Shown here: piece by piece, positions 54,696 through 62,599 of the stretch
How the letters are laid out: each line of letters opens with the position of its first letter
Position numbering within the stretch: the stretch's first letter is position 1
From: Collinsella aerofaciens
GTDB taxonomy: Bacteria > Actinomycetota > Coriobacteriia > Coriobacteriales > Coriobacteriaceae
Reading direction: 5' to 3'
Assembly (NCBI RefSeq): GCF_015670745.1
Contig: NZ_JADPCH010000001.1
Span: 62,001-126,000, forward strand
Length of the DNA: 64,000 nt
Notes under the pieces: model-generated
What the model was told of the DNA's origin: nothing
Seen by the model: only the letters and a program-made list of their open reading frames with translations
Database searches by the model: none
Position numbers and translations under genes: made by a program

Positions 54696-54712
54696 ATATG
54701 TAGCAAATGCAA

Positions 54713-54786
54713 TGGCTGGGATGGAGGGAGTCGAACCCCCATTGACGGAACCAGAATCCGCTGTCCTGCCATTAGACGACATCCCA
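54713..54786 (-). tRNA. tRNA-Gln (anticodon CTG)
   Basis: The acceptor TGGGATG pairs with CATCCCA. The anticodon arm GCGGA-TTCTGGT-TCCGT gives anticodon CTG. The T arm is GGGGGTTCGACTCCCTC. CCA is encoded. The U1 start is typical of bacterial tRNA-Gln. Confidence 0.93.
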
Positions 54787-54830
54787 ATGACTGCATCGCT
54801 GCGCTCGGCTGTGCCTTTGCGCAAGAAAGA

Positions 54831-54859
54831 AATATACGGGAAGTCTCGCCGTGACGCAA
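54831..54859 (-). promoter_or_regulatory. Sigma-70 promoter of the tRNA-Gln/tRNA-Glu transcript
   Basis: On the minus strand TTGCGT, 17-nt spacer, TATATT. Transcription would begin about 38 nt before tRNA-Gln. Confidence 0.75.
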
Positions 54860-55062
54860 GCCCCAATTTTGACTTTTTTGAAATTCAGTCAAATTGGCCT
54901 AATTTAGTCCAACCCGTGAAGGACCTGTGAAGCCAACCGCTGTACACGAAGGGCAAAACGCCGTGAGCGGTAGCCGTCAACCGTTGGCAGATTCTACCGT
55001 GAAAACGATAGCACCAGGCAACACAATCGAAGTATCAATGATCGCGTAGATATCGAGGCGCC

Positions 55063-55473
55063 ATGGACGAAGAGCTTGATTACCTATGGGAGACCCTGGG
55101 CCTCGAGATCACTGCCGACCTTTGGCCCGAACGGGACAAAATTCACCCCACGTTACGCCCCGCCATTACTGTGGTGCAGGCAAAATACCGCCGTGCATCC
55201 TTTTTAATCATGCGGATGTCATGGCACGCGGGACTCCCCGACCTTAAGCGAATCCAGGCAAGCCTCGTCGAGCTGTCCGGCATGCCGACCGTCATATCCG
55301 AGGCGCACCTGGAGCAGCGCCAGCGCGAGCGACTGCAACAGCAGCGGATTCCCTTTATCTGCCCCGGCATTCAGGCATATCTGCCCTTTATGGACGAAGA
55401 GTACTGGAGCGGCAAGCCCAACAAGCACGTAAAGGTCTACGATCCGCACGAATGGGCGCGGCTGGCGGACTGA
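55063..55473 (+). CDS. MarR-like protein fragment (N-terminal half only)
   Basis: A 136-residue protein (MDEELDYLWETLGLEITADL). The segment LEQRQRERLQQQRIPFICPG followed by IQAYLPFM resembles a class of about 200-residue MarR-annotated regulators in which a similar RIPFIVPG-YLPF stretch precedes a winged helix. Here the protein ends soon after (PHEWARLAD), with no winged helix in any frame downstream; palindromes begin 18 nt past the stop. It may be a truncated gene or a short independent protein. There is no strong ribosome site (GAGGCGCC). Confidence 0.55.
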   Translation: MDEELDYLWETLGLEITADLWPERDKIHPTLRPAITVVQAKYRRASFLIMRMSWHAGLPDLKRIQASLVELSGMPTVISEAHLEQRQRERLQQQRIPFICPGIQAYLPFMDEEYWSGKPNKHVKVYDPHEWARLAD

Positions 55474-55490
55474 CTGGGGCAGGCCCGCCG

Positions 55491-55663
55491 GCGGAAAGTG
55501 CGTCCCAGATTTCAAGCTCAAACTGGTCCCCACTTTCCCGTCGAGCCCTCAACCGGAAACCGTGTCCCACAATCGAAGCTCAGAATGGGACGTGCTTTCC
55601 GCAACCGGCCACTTTGGGAAAGTACATCCCATTCTGGAAGCGAATTCCGGGTCGCACTTTCCG
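55491..55663. repeat. Triple palindrome array, family E
   Basis: Three imperfect palindromes at 55491-55538, 55553-55600 and 55614-55663, about 61 bp apart. Each has GGAAA near the left edge and CTTTCC near the right. The centres share an AAGCTCA/AATGGG-like block. Confidence 0.8.
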
Positions 55664-55669
55664 CAGCCG

Positions 55670-56029
55670 CTACAGCAACGCCTCGGCCCAAGCCGCTTCC
55701 CTAAAGCCGGGAATCGCAAAGTCGTCGCCCACCAGCAGCGGACGCTTGACCAGCATGCCGTCGGTCGCCAGCAGCTCGTAGCACTCCTGATCCGTCATGC
55801 CCGCATCCAGACGCGCCTTCAGGCCCAGCTCTCGATATTTCATGCCCGACGAATTAAAGAAGCGCCGCACCGGCAGCCCCGAACGAGCAATCCAGGTCGC
55901 AAGCTCATCAGCCGTGGGATTGTCCAAAACGATATCGCGATCGATATACTCTACCCCATGTTCGTCCAGCCATGCCTTGGCCTTCTTACAGGTCGAGCAC
56001 TTGGGATATTCAACAAACAATACCGCCAT
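55670..56029 (-). CDS. ArsC/Spx family thioredoxin-fold protein
   Basis: A 119-residue protein starting MAVLFVEYPKCSTCKKAKAW after AAGGAAA. The redox pair is Cys11 and Cys14 in CSTC. LPVRRFFNSSGMKYRELGLK and LLVGDDFAIPGF are the usual family blocks; KRPLL precedes the substrate loop. Members are arsenate reductases or Spx/MgsR-type transcription partners. This single-domain protein has no ars genes nearby, so a specific arsenate role is unsupported. The last residues abut the family E palindromes. Confidence 0.88.
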   Translation of the reverse strand: MAVLFVEYPKCSTCKKAKAWLDEHGVEYIDRDIVLDNPTADELATWIARSGLPVRRFFNSSGMKYRELGLKARLDAGMTDQECYELLATDGMLVKRPLLVGDDFAIPGFREAAWAEALL

Positions 56030-56151
56030 GGGATTTCCTTTCTTAGAGAAAACAGGTGTCTGGAAAACTGCACATCGACGACCGCTCGCGATTGCAGCCG
56101 TTATTGTAGTCAATGTCGAAGCATAGGCAGTCGCGATGTCTCGTCTTAAGG

Positions 56152-56733
56152 CTAGCGCCTCGCATGGGCGCCGATCGGCCGAGTCGCATGGCGCACCAAC
56201 GCCGCTGCCAGCAATACCAACAGCATGGCGGTGACATAGCCCGCAGCATCGAATCCTAAATCGATAACGTCGAAATGCCTGCCGGGAACAAAGATCTTAT
56301 GTACCTGATCGCCAACGGAGCAGGCGGCGCAAAAGAGCAATACGGGCACGCAACGGGAGCATACGCTCCACGGACGCCTGGAAAAGCAAGCCACGATCAC
56401 CGAGGCGAACAATCCGACGAAGAAAAACTCTACGGTATGGGCAACGCGACGGACGTTCGCGCCCACCCACATGCGAATGGAAGCAAGTCGGCCAGACCGG
56501 ACATTCGAGGCAGCCGAATCGGTGCCCCCGGTCATTCCGTTCTCCGTCTGGGCTTCACCCGTGGCATCGGCGGCCTGAACGCCCGTAGCCTGACCCTCCA
56601 CCACACGCGCGGTGGACTCGCTCAGCAACGACGTCTCCACCGCATTTTGCTCCGTCAGCACCCAGATGCCCGCCAGCGTTGCAGCGAACAGAACGATCGC
56701 GGTCCATCCGATTATTTGTTTTACGCGCGCCAA
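56152..56733 (-). CDS. VanZ family membrane protein
   Basis: A 193-residue protein. TTG 56733 (LARVKQIIGWTAIVLF) is chosen because AAAGGAGG lies seven nt upstream. A first transmembrane helix is followed by a 60-residue outer loop and the VanZ core: VRRVAHTVEFFFVGLF, then DQVHKIFVPGRHFDVIDLGF with further helices. VanZ relatives affect teicoplanin and related antibiotic or phospholipid sensitivity; most, like this one, are far from van clusters and of unknown role. The extended loop rich in Ala/Thr/Gly is unusual. Confidence 0.85.
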   Translation of the reverse strand: MARVKQIIGWTAIVLFAATLAGIWVLTEQNAVETSLLSESTARVVEGQATGVQAADATGEAQTENGMTGGTDSAASNVRSGRLASIRMWVGANVRRVAHTVEFFFVGLFASVIVACFSRRPWSVCSRCVPVLLFCAACSVGDQVHKIFVPGRHFDVIDLGFDAAGYVTAMLLVLLAAALVRHATRPIGAHARR

Positions 56734-56837
56734 GGGCCAACCTCCTTTTTTGAATATCAGCGAGTGTAGCCCCAAATGACATCGTCACCGTATCAAAATT
56801 TGAATCGCAACAGGAAGCGACAAAGCGACGCAAACCC

Positions 56838-57443
56838 CTACCCCGCCTCGCGCATCCAGCGATCAAACGTCCCCACGCACACGCCCAGGCATTTTGCTGC
56901 CTGGCTGCGGGTAATATCGCCTGCCTCATAGCTATCGCGCACTAGCTCAAACTGAGGAGGGCACGGCTTGCGAGGTCGACCGAAACGGACCCCTCGCGCC
57001 CGCGCCGCTGCAATTCCCTCCGCCTGGCGCCGATGGATATTCTCGCGTTCCACCTGCGCCACGTAGCTCAGCAGTTGCAGCACAATATCGACAATCAGGG
57101 TGTTGGTCACATCCGGCGCGCCGCTGGCCCTGACACGCGTGTCAAGCAATGGCATGTCCAACACCACAATGGCAACCCCGAGCTCCTTGGTAATGCGCCG
57201 CCATTCCTCAAGAATCTCGGAGTAATTACGACCAAGTCGGTCGATAGAAAGCACCACCAGCACGTCCCCGTCTCCCAGAACGTGCAGCAGCTCGCGATAA
57301 CGCGGTCGATCGAAGTCCTTGCCGCTCGCATGGTCGGCATAAATATTCGCCGAGCCCACGCCATAGGCGCCCAGCGCATCCAGCTGCCGATTAAGATTCT
57401 GATCGCGCGAACTCACCCGCGCATAACCGTACACCGTCGCCAT
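56838..57443 (-). CDS. Serine recombinase (resolvase/invertase family)
   Basis: A 201-residue protein starting MATVYGYARVSSRDQNLNRQ. The catalytic serine is in YARVSSRDQ, with arginines in LSIDRLGRNYSEI following. GVRFGRPRKP leads to a C-terminal helix-turn-helix (DITRSQAAKCLGVCVGTFDR). Length and layout match Tn3-type resolvases and DNA invertases. No transposase or invertible gene is adjacent. An inverted repeat lies just upstream of its start. It may be a leftover of a transposon or plasmid, or act on the nearby site. Confidence 0.92.
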   Translation of the reverse strand: MATVYGYARVSSRDQNLNRQLDALGAYGVGSANIYADHASGKDFDRPRYRELLHVLGDGDVLVVLSIDRLGRNYSEILEEWRRITKELGVAIVVLDMPLLDTRVRASGAPDVTNTLIVDIVLQLLSYVAQVERENIHRRQAEGIAAARARGVRFGRPRKPCPPQFELVRDSYEAGDITRSQAAKCLGVCVGTFDRWMREAG

Positions 57444-57463
57444 CTCATCCCCGCTTTCTTGTA

Positions 57464-57512
57464 AACCTGCCAAAAAGGGACAGGTTTATTTTGGTAGGTT
57501 CTACCTCTCAAA
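57464..57512. repeat. Inverted repeat upstream of the serine recombinase
   Basis: ACCTGCCAAAA (57466-57476) and TTTTGGTAGGT (57491-57501) form near-perfect arms around GGGACAGGTTTA. The centre is shared with repeat family D. It could be a recombinase site. Confidence 0.5.
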
Positions 57513-57567
57513 TAGCAGGTAAGCGGACGGCCGAGCAGACGGCAAGGTAGCCACGATTCAAATGCGA

Positions 57568-57591
57568 AGGGCGGTCCCGAAAGGCCGCCCT
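57568..57591 (-). terminator. Intrinsic terminator after rnr
   Basis: AGGGCGG and CCGCCCT, a 7-bp stem about 30 nt past the rnr stop. The T tract is short. Confidence 0.6.
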
Positions 57592-57620
57592 CCGCTCCCC
57601 CACCATGAGTCGGGATTTGG

Positions 57621-59756
57621 CTAATGGATAAGCTTAAAGTCCAAGTGCCCACGCGTGGTATTGACGCGCGAGACCTCGATGATCACGCGCTGCCCCAGCT
57701 CGTAACGGGTGCCCGTGTCGGCACCCGTGAGCGTTAGCGCGTCCTCGTCGAACTCGAACCACTCGTTGCCCAGGCTCTTGATCGAAACCAAGCCTTCGAC
57801 CTGCGTCAGGTCCAAGCGCACAAAGAGGCCCATGCTGCTAACCCACGAGACGGTTCCGGCATAGCGCTCGCCTAGACGGTCCTCATAGTACTGGGCAATC
57901 TTGATCTTTTGCGTCGCATGGCTGGCGGCATCTGCCGCGCGCTCGGCATCACTGCATGCGCGGCAGATCTGCGGCAGAATGCGCGGCAGCGACTCGCGTC
58001 CCTTGCCGATCAGCCGCGACGTACGGACCAAGGCGTCCTTGCCGCCGAGCTGCTCATAGGCCAACTGCAGCTTGAGTACGCGGTGCACCACCAGATCGGG
58101 GTAGCGACGGATGGGACTCGTAAAGTGGCAGTAGCACGGCGCGGCGAGCGCAAAGTGGCCCTCGTTGCGCGGCTTGTACAGCGCGCGCTGCATGCTGCGC
58201 AGAAGCAGCGTGTTGACGAGCGGTGCGTTTGCCGTACCGGCGGCAGCATCAACTGCAGCCTGCAGCTCATCGGGACTCCCCAGGGCAATACCGGCAGCAC
58301 GGCGATCGTCGATGATGCCTAGCTGCGCCAGCGCAACGGCGGCACCGTGCAGGCTATCGGGGCTCGGATCCTCATGCACGCGATAGCAGGCCTCGATATC
58401 ACGGTCTGCCAGCCACTCTGCAACGCACTCGTTGGCGAGCAGCATGGCTTCCTCGATAAGCGACGTGGCACACGAACGCTCACGCGCCACAATCTGCACG
58501 GGTACTCCGTCCTCATCCAACAGAGCACGAATCTCGGCCGTGTCAAAATCGACTGAGCCGCGGGCGCGACGAATACGACGGCGAAGTTCGGCGAGTTCGT
58601 TGGCGGCGACAAGGAAATCGCCGAGGTCAGCGTTGTAGCCGCGGGCAGTCTCCTCGCACGCAAGACCGCGCTCAAGCGCTTCCTCGCGCGAGGTCTCGGC
58701 AGCCGCAACATCCTCGGCCGCACCCTCCAGCACCGAATACTCAACCGCGCCGGCACGCACCAGCAGCGCCTCGGCGCCGTCATAGTCCATACGCACACGC
58801 GAGCGAATCACGCTGGGGTACGGATCGTAATGCCGCACGCGACCCTGCGCATCGAGCTCGATATCGACGGTAAACGCAAGACGGTCCTCGTCAGGGCGAA
58901 GCGAGCACAGGTCACAGGACAGGCGTTCGGGTAGCATGGGAAGCACGCGATCGGCCAGATACACCGATGTCGTACGATGACGAGCCTCAAGATCGATATG
59001 CCCGTCCCAAGCCACATAGTGTGAAACGTCGGCGATATGCACACCCAGCCTGTAGCCACCCTCGGGCGTGCGTTCCAACGAAACGGCATCGTCAAAGTCG
59101 CGTGCGTCGACCGGGTCGATCGTGATGACAAAGCGGTCGCGCAGATCGCGGCGGAGCGGGTCCTTAAGCGCCGCGGACACATCGAGCGAAAGCCCCTCGG
59201 CCTCGGCCAGCGCGGCCTCGGGATAGCTATCGGTATAGCCGTAACGCGCCATCACATATTGAACGCCCAAATCGGGCGCGTCATCTCCGCCAATGCGGCG
59301 TTCGATCGTCACGGTGCCCGATTCCAGGCGCGTCGGGTAGGTCAAAATGCGTGCGACAACGGCATCACCCGGGTGGACGCCCAGACGATCCGCCGAGGTA
59401 TCCTCGGGCAAAATGAAGAAGTCGGCCTTCAGACGCGAATCGAGCGGCTCGATCACACCGAGCGGACCGGCGGTCTGGTACGTACCCACCACGCTTATGG
59501 CTGCGCGCTCAACCACGCCTTCGATCACGGCGCGCCGCTCACCGTGCGGGCTGTTCTTAATGCTCACGGCAACGGTATCGCCATCCATGATCTCGCGCTT
59601 ACCGCGGCCCATGACCTTGTAGTCGCCATTCTCGGTTATGACATAGGCACTGTGCTCATGGAGCTGCACGCGCCCGGTCAGGCTCGGACGGCGTTCGCTG
59701 CGCACCGGCCCGCGCTTATTGCGAGCTCCACGCTTATGCTTGTTATTGCGCCCCAT
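57621..59756 (-). CDS. rnr: Ribonuclease R
   Basis: A 711-residue 3'-5' exoribonuclease. A basic N-terminus (MGRNNKHKRGARNKRG) leads to cold-shock domains, the RNB catalytic domain with the metal site TIDPVDARDFDDAV, HIADVSHYV, the DRVLPMLPERLS block and SPIRRYPDLVVHR, and a C-terminal S1 domain (YAGTVSWVSSMGLFVRLD). It degrades structured RNA and works with SmpB/tmRNA in ribosome rescue; smpB is 4 kb downstream on the same strand. Length is close to firmicute RNase R. Confidence 0.96.
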   Translation of the reverse strand: MGRNNKHKRGARNKRGPVRSERRPSLTGRVQLHEHSAYVITENGDYKVMGRGKREIMDGDTVAVSIKNSPHGERRAVIEGVVERAAISVVGTYQTAGPLGVIEPLDSRLKADFFILPEDTSADRLGVHPGDAVVARILTYPTRLESGTVTIERRIGGDDAPDLGVQYVMARYGYTDSYPEAALAEAEGLSLDVSAALKDPLRRDLRDRFVITIDPVDARDFDDAVSLERTPEGGYRLGVHIADVSHYVAWDGHIDLEARHRTTSVYLADRVLPMLPERLSCDLCSLRPDEDRLAFTVDIELDAQGRVRHYDPYPSVIRSRVRMDYDGAEALLVRAGAVEYSVLEGAAEDVAAAETSREEALERGLACEETARGYNADLGDFLVAANELAELRRRIRRARGSVDFDTAEIRALLDEDGVPVQIVARERSCATSLIEEAMLLANECVAEWLADRDIEACYRVHEDPSPDSLHGAAVALAQLGIIDDRRAAGIALGSPDELQAAVDAAAGTANAPLVNTLLLRSMQRALYKPRNEGHFALAAPCYCHFTSPIRRYPDLVVHRVLKLQLAYEQLGGKDALVRTSRLIGKGRESLPRILPQICRACSDAERAADAASHATQKIKIAQYYEDRLGERYAGTVSWVSSMGLFVRLDLTQVEGLVSIKSLGNEWFEFDEDALTLTGADTGTRYELGQRVIIEVSRVNTTRGHLDFKLIH

Positions 59757-59807
59757 GGCGCCTCCTAACTATCGATTGCCGTTTACATCCCAAGAGTCTA
59801 CCCAAAT

Positions 59808-59888
59808 GATCCCTAGGGGACGAAGGAAAACGGATCACATAGATAGACCAGCGCCACGATGATCCGTTTCCTTCGTCCCCTAGGAATC
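59808..59888. repeat. Palindromic repeat, family C (second complete copy)
   Basis: GATCCCTAGGGGACGAAGG with the complement CCTTCGTCCCCTAGG at the right. Compared with 4141-4223 a G-to-A change in the stem is matched by C-to-T on the other side. Confidence 0.9.
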
Positions 59889-59892
59889 AAAA

Positions 59893-59922
59893 AACGGGCC
59901 GCCCCATAAGAGACGACCCGTT
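59893..59922 (-). terminator. Intrinsic terminator after ftsX
   Basis: AACGGG and CCCGTT outer stem with partly paired interior; on the minus strand it is followed by TTTTTTGATT. Confidence 0.65.
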
Positions 59923-59946
59923 GGAAGGGATGAATTCCAGGCATGC

Positions 59947-60867
59947 CTACACGCGCAGGTAGCGGCGCATGGCGATGGCAGAACCAAAGAGACCGATAAT
60001 CACGCCGACCAGAATCAGCGCAGCATAGGTCACCAGGTAGTACTGCATCGGCAGGGCAAACGACATCCAGCCGATGCTCTCCTGCAGACGCGGAATCATC
60101 AGATTGCGCAGCAGCTCCAGAACGCCGATGGAAAGCAGCGAGCCCAAAATGGCCTGCAGCACGCCCTCGGTGATAAACGGGCCGCGAATGAAGCCGTTGC
60201 TGGCACCGACCAGACGCATAATCGCAATCTCACGACGACGCGCCGTGATGGACAGGCGAATCGTGTTGTTGATAAAGATGAACGCGATAAAGGTCAGCAG
60301 GCCGACGAGCACCACGGCGGCAATACGGATGTAGTTGGTCACCTGGAACAGGCGGCTTACTTCCTCCTGGCCATACAGTACGCTCGCGTTGACGTCGCCG
60401 TCGTCCGCGATCTTTTGGAAGTCGGCATTCTTCTTGAGCTTCTTGGCCGTGCTCTCGACCTGAGACGGATCGTCCATCTCAATCGCAAACGAGGCGGGCA
60501 GCGGGTTCTGGCCGTCGAGCGCGCTCATGGTGGCGTCGGCGTTACCCGACATCTTGCTCGTATACTCGGCCAGCGCGTCGTCCTTGTCCTTATAGGTCAC
60601 GGACTTGACGTTGCTCCACGTCTTGAGCTCGGCCTCAAAAGCCTGAACATCGGCCTGATCGGCGTCATCACTAATGAACGCGTTGATGACAACCTGATCC
60701 TCGACGGTGCCGATCACGGAGTTCAGCATCGCGGAGCCCATGATGAACAGGCCGATGATAAACAGCGAAAGGAAGATCGTGATGACGGCGCCGAGCGAGG
60801 TAGTCCAGTTACGGAAGAAGTGGCTGATTGCCTCTTTGAAGGAGTAGCCCACGTTAGTTGGTGCCAT
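59947..60867 (-). CDS. ftsX: Cell division ABC transporter permease FtsX
   Basis: A 306-residue membrane protein (MAPTNVGYSFKEAISHFFRN). One N-terminal transmembrane helix precedes an extracellular domain of about 120 residues (VINAFISDDADQADVQAFEA), then three C-terminal helices, with the cytoplasmic segment ITARRREIAIMRLVGASNGF diagnostic of FtsX. With FtsE it couples cell division to activation of peptidoglycan hydrolases. It overlaps the end of ftsE by 14 nt. No PcsB/RipC-like hydrolase is adjacent. Confidence 0.96.
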   Translation of the reverse strand: MAPTNVGYSFKEAISHFFRNWTTSLGAVITIFLSLFIIGLFIMGSAMLNSVIGTVEDQVVINAFISDDADQADVQAFEAELKTWSNVKSVTYKDKDDALAEYTSKMSGNADATMSALDGQNPLPASFAIEMDDPSQVESTAKKLKKNADFQKIADDGDVNASVLYGQEEVSRLFQVTNYIRIAAVVLVGLLTFIAFIFINNTIRLSITARRREIAIMRLVGASNGFIRGPFITEGVLQAILGSLLSIGVLELLRNLMIPRLQESIGWMSFALPMQYYLVTYAALILVGVIIGLFGSAIAMRRYLRV

Positions 60868-62074
60868 AGTTGCCGTAACCTCCCCTCTCCTGGTCGCGGA
60901 TAACGTGGCCGCCCTCGAGGGCGATCACGCGACGGTGCATGCTATCGACCATCTCGCGGTCGTGCGTGGCAACGATTACGGTGGTGCCGGTGCGGTTAAT
61001 ACGCTCGAGCAGCTTCATGATGCCCAGCGAGATCGCCGGGTCGAGGTTACCCGTGGGCTCGTCGCAGATCAGCAGCGGCGGGCGGTTGACCATAGCGCGG
61101 GCGACGGCAACGCGCTGCTGCTCGCCACCGGAAAGCTGGTCGGGCAGCGAGTCCATCTGATCGGCCAGGCCGACCAGACGCAGCACCTCGGGCACCTGGC
61201 TGCGAATGACGCCCTTGGGCTTGCCGATACACTGCAGGGCAAACGCCACGTTTTCGTAGGCGGTTTTTTGCGGCAGAAGCTTAAAGTCCTGGAACACGGC
61301 GCCAATCTGGCGGCGCAGGAACGGAACCTTGCGGTTCTTGATCTTCATGAGGTCCTGACCGGCAACCAGGATGCGACCGCTCGTCGGCTTGACGTCACGG
61401 TTGAGCGTCGACAGCAGCGTGGTCTTACCCGAGCCGGAGTGACCGACCAGGAAGACGAACTCGCCCGGATAGATCTCGATGTTGATGTCGTCGAGTGCAG
61501 GCTTGTTGGGCTGTGCCGGATAGATCTTGGTGACATGCTCCATAAGGATGACGGGCTCGACACCGGCCTGCTTGGCCATCTTCTTGCGGCTGGCCTGCGG
61601 ATCGATGGGTGCAAACACCGACGTAAAATCGGGGTTGTTGAGCGCGTTATCGAGGCTTGCGACCTCGGCGGCCTGATCGCTCTCGACCACCGGGGCAGCA
61701 GGCTGCGTGGGGTCGGGAATAGCGGCAAAGAGACCGGACTGCGCAGACTGAGGAGCCGGCGTCGCAGGGGCCATGGGGTCGGGAATGCCGGCCATGGTAG
61801 GCTGCGGCGTGGCGGCGCCAGCCTGAGGCTGCTCCACGCGAGCGGTCACGGCCTGAACGGGCTCAAAACCCGCCGTGCCGGAAAGCGCGACATCGCTGGT
61901 TGGATTGTAGGCAAAGGGATCGGATGCCGGCTGTGCCTGATCTGCCGGCTGAGCGGGGGCCTGAGCAACAGGCTGGCCCTCTGAATCCGGAGTGGCGAAA
62001 CGACTGCCCTGGACGCCTGCCTGCGTCTTGGGGGCATCATCGCCCGCACCGGAGGTACGGAAGTGGTTACCCAC
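60854..62074 (-). CDS. ftsE: Cell division ATPase FtsE with a 170-residue disordered N-terminal extension
   Basis: A 406-residue protein. The ABC domain begins near residue 174 (EPVILMEHVTKIYPAQPNKP): Walker A GHSGSGKTT at 211-219, VFQDFKLLPQKTAYENVAFA, signature LSGGEQQRVAVARAMV, Walker B LLICDEPTG and H-loop VATHDREMV. Usual FtsE is about 230 residues. Here residues 1-170 are rich in Pro, Ala and Gln with repeated IPDPxxPAxP-like stretches. GTG 62074 has AAGGAG five nt upstream, so the extension is probably translated. An internal start at MAKQAGVEP is the alternative. Coupled to ftsX. Confidence 0.93.
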   Translation of the reverse strand: MGNHFRTSGAGDDAPKTQAGVQGSRFATPDSEGQPVAQAPAQPADQAQPASDPFAYNPTSDVALSGTAGFEPVQAVTARVEQPQAGAATPQPTMAGIPDPMAPATPAPQSAQSGLFAAIPDPTQPAAPVVESDQAAEVASLDNALNNPDFTSVFAPIDPQASRKKMAKQAGVEPVILMEHVTKIYPAQPNKPALDDINIEIYPGEFVFLVGHSGSGKTTLLSTLNRDVKPTSGRILVAGQDLMKIKNRKVPFLRRQIGAVFQDFKLLPQKTAYENVAFALQCIGKPKGVIRSQVPEVLRLVGLADQMDSLPDQLSGGEQQRVAVARAMVNRPPLLICDEPTGNLDPAISLGIMKLLERINRTGTTVIVATHDREMVDSMHRRVIALEGGHVIRDQERGGYGNYGTN

Positions 62075-62178
62075 TGGTGCTCCTTATCGTCGTGCGTTTA
62101 AACTACATGAGCGCTTTGTATTTTAGCAGCATTAGCTTTGCTGCACATAAGAAGCATGGCGTGCTTAGGGATCCCGTC
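62075..62178. other. ftsE leader
   Basis: About 100 nt upstream of ftsE; no promoter boxes are obvious. Confidence 0.4.
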
Positions 62179-62301
62179 GGCCGGGCACAGGGTTACTCTC
62201 GAAATCGTCCTCGGACATGTCGGAGCCCCCGCTGCGCGCTTCGCGCGGCAGGGGCTCCTCCGTCCTGCGGAAAGATATGGAGAGTAACCCTGTACGCGGC
62301 C
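62179..62301. repeat. Large palindromic element, family F copy 2
   Basis: Arms at 62179-62200 and 62280-62301 are complementary with two mismatches. The core, read on the minus strand, repeats that of 9601-9730, including CTTTCCGCAGGAC and CTCCGACATGTCCGAGGAC. Confidence 0.88.
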
Positions 62302-62430
62302 TGCGGCTACTAAGGGGCCGCCGCGTTTATCTTGGGGTGCTGCATATACAAAGTTGGAAGGGTCTGAATTGCACTTTGCCGATATATGCCCTTTTCCCTG
62401 ATGGGACCGTGCTTGAGGGGCGTCTTCATA

Positions 62431-62496
62431 AGTTGCGGTGAAATAGGGACTGTTGAGCCTTTAAGCTTGCAAAACAGTCCTTATTTCACCGCAACT
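62431..62496. repeat. Palindromic repeat, family B copy 4
   Basis: AGTTGCGGTGAAATAGGGAC with near-perfect complement at the right. Confidence 0.9.
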
Positions 62497-62500
62497 GAAA

Positions 62501-62529
62501 CAGGGGCGCTCTCCAAGGGAGCGCCCCTG
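62501..62529 (-). terminator. Intrinsic terminator after the transketolase operon
   Basis: CAGGGGCGCTC and GAGCGCCCCTG form an 11-bp stem; on the minus strand TTTCAG follows. A tandem CTGGCGAAGCAG duplication lies next to it at 62545-62579. Confidence 0.75.
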
Positions 62530-62599
62530 CCGGGTTTCCGTAGTACTGGCGAAGCAGTTTTATAGTTCTGGCGAAGCAGTCCTTGAGATCCGCCTTGCC

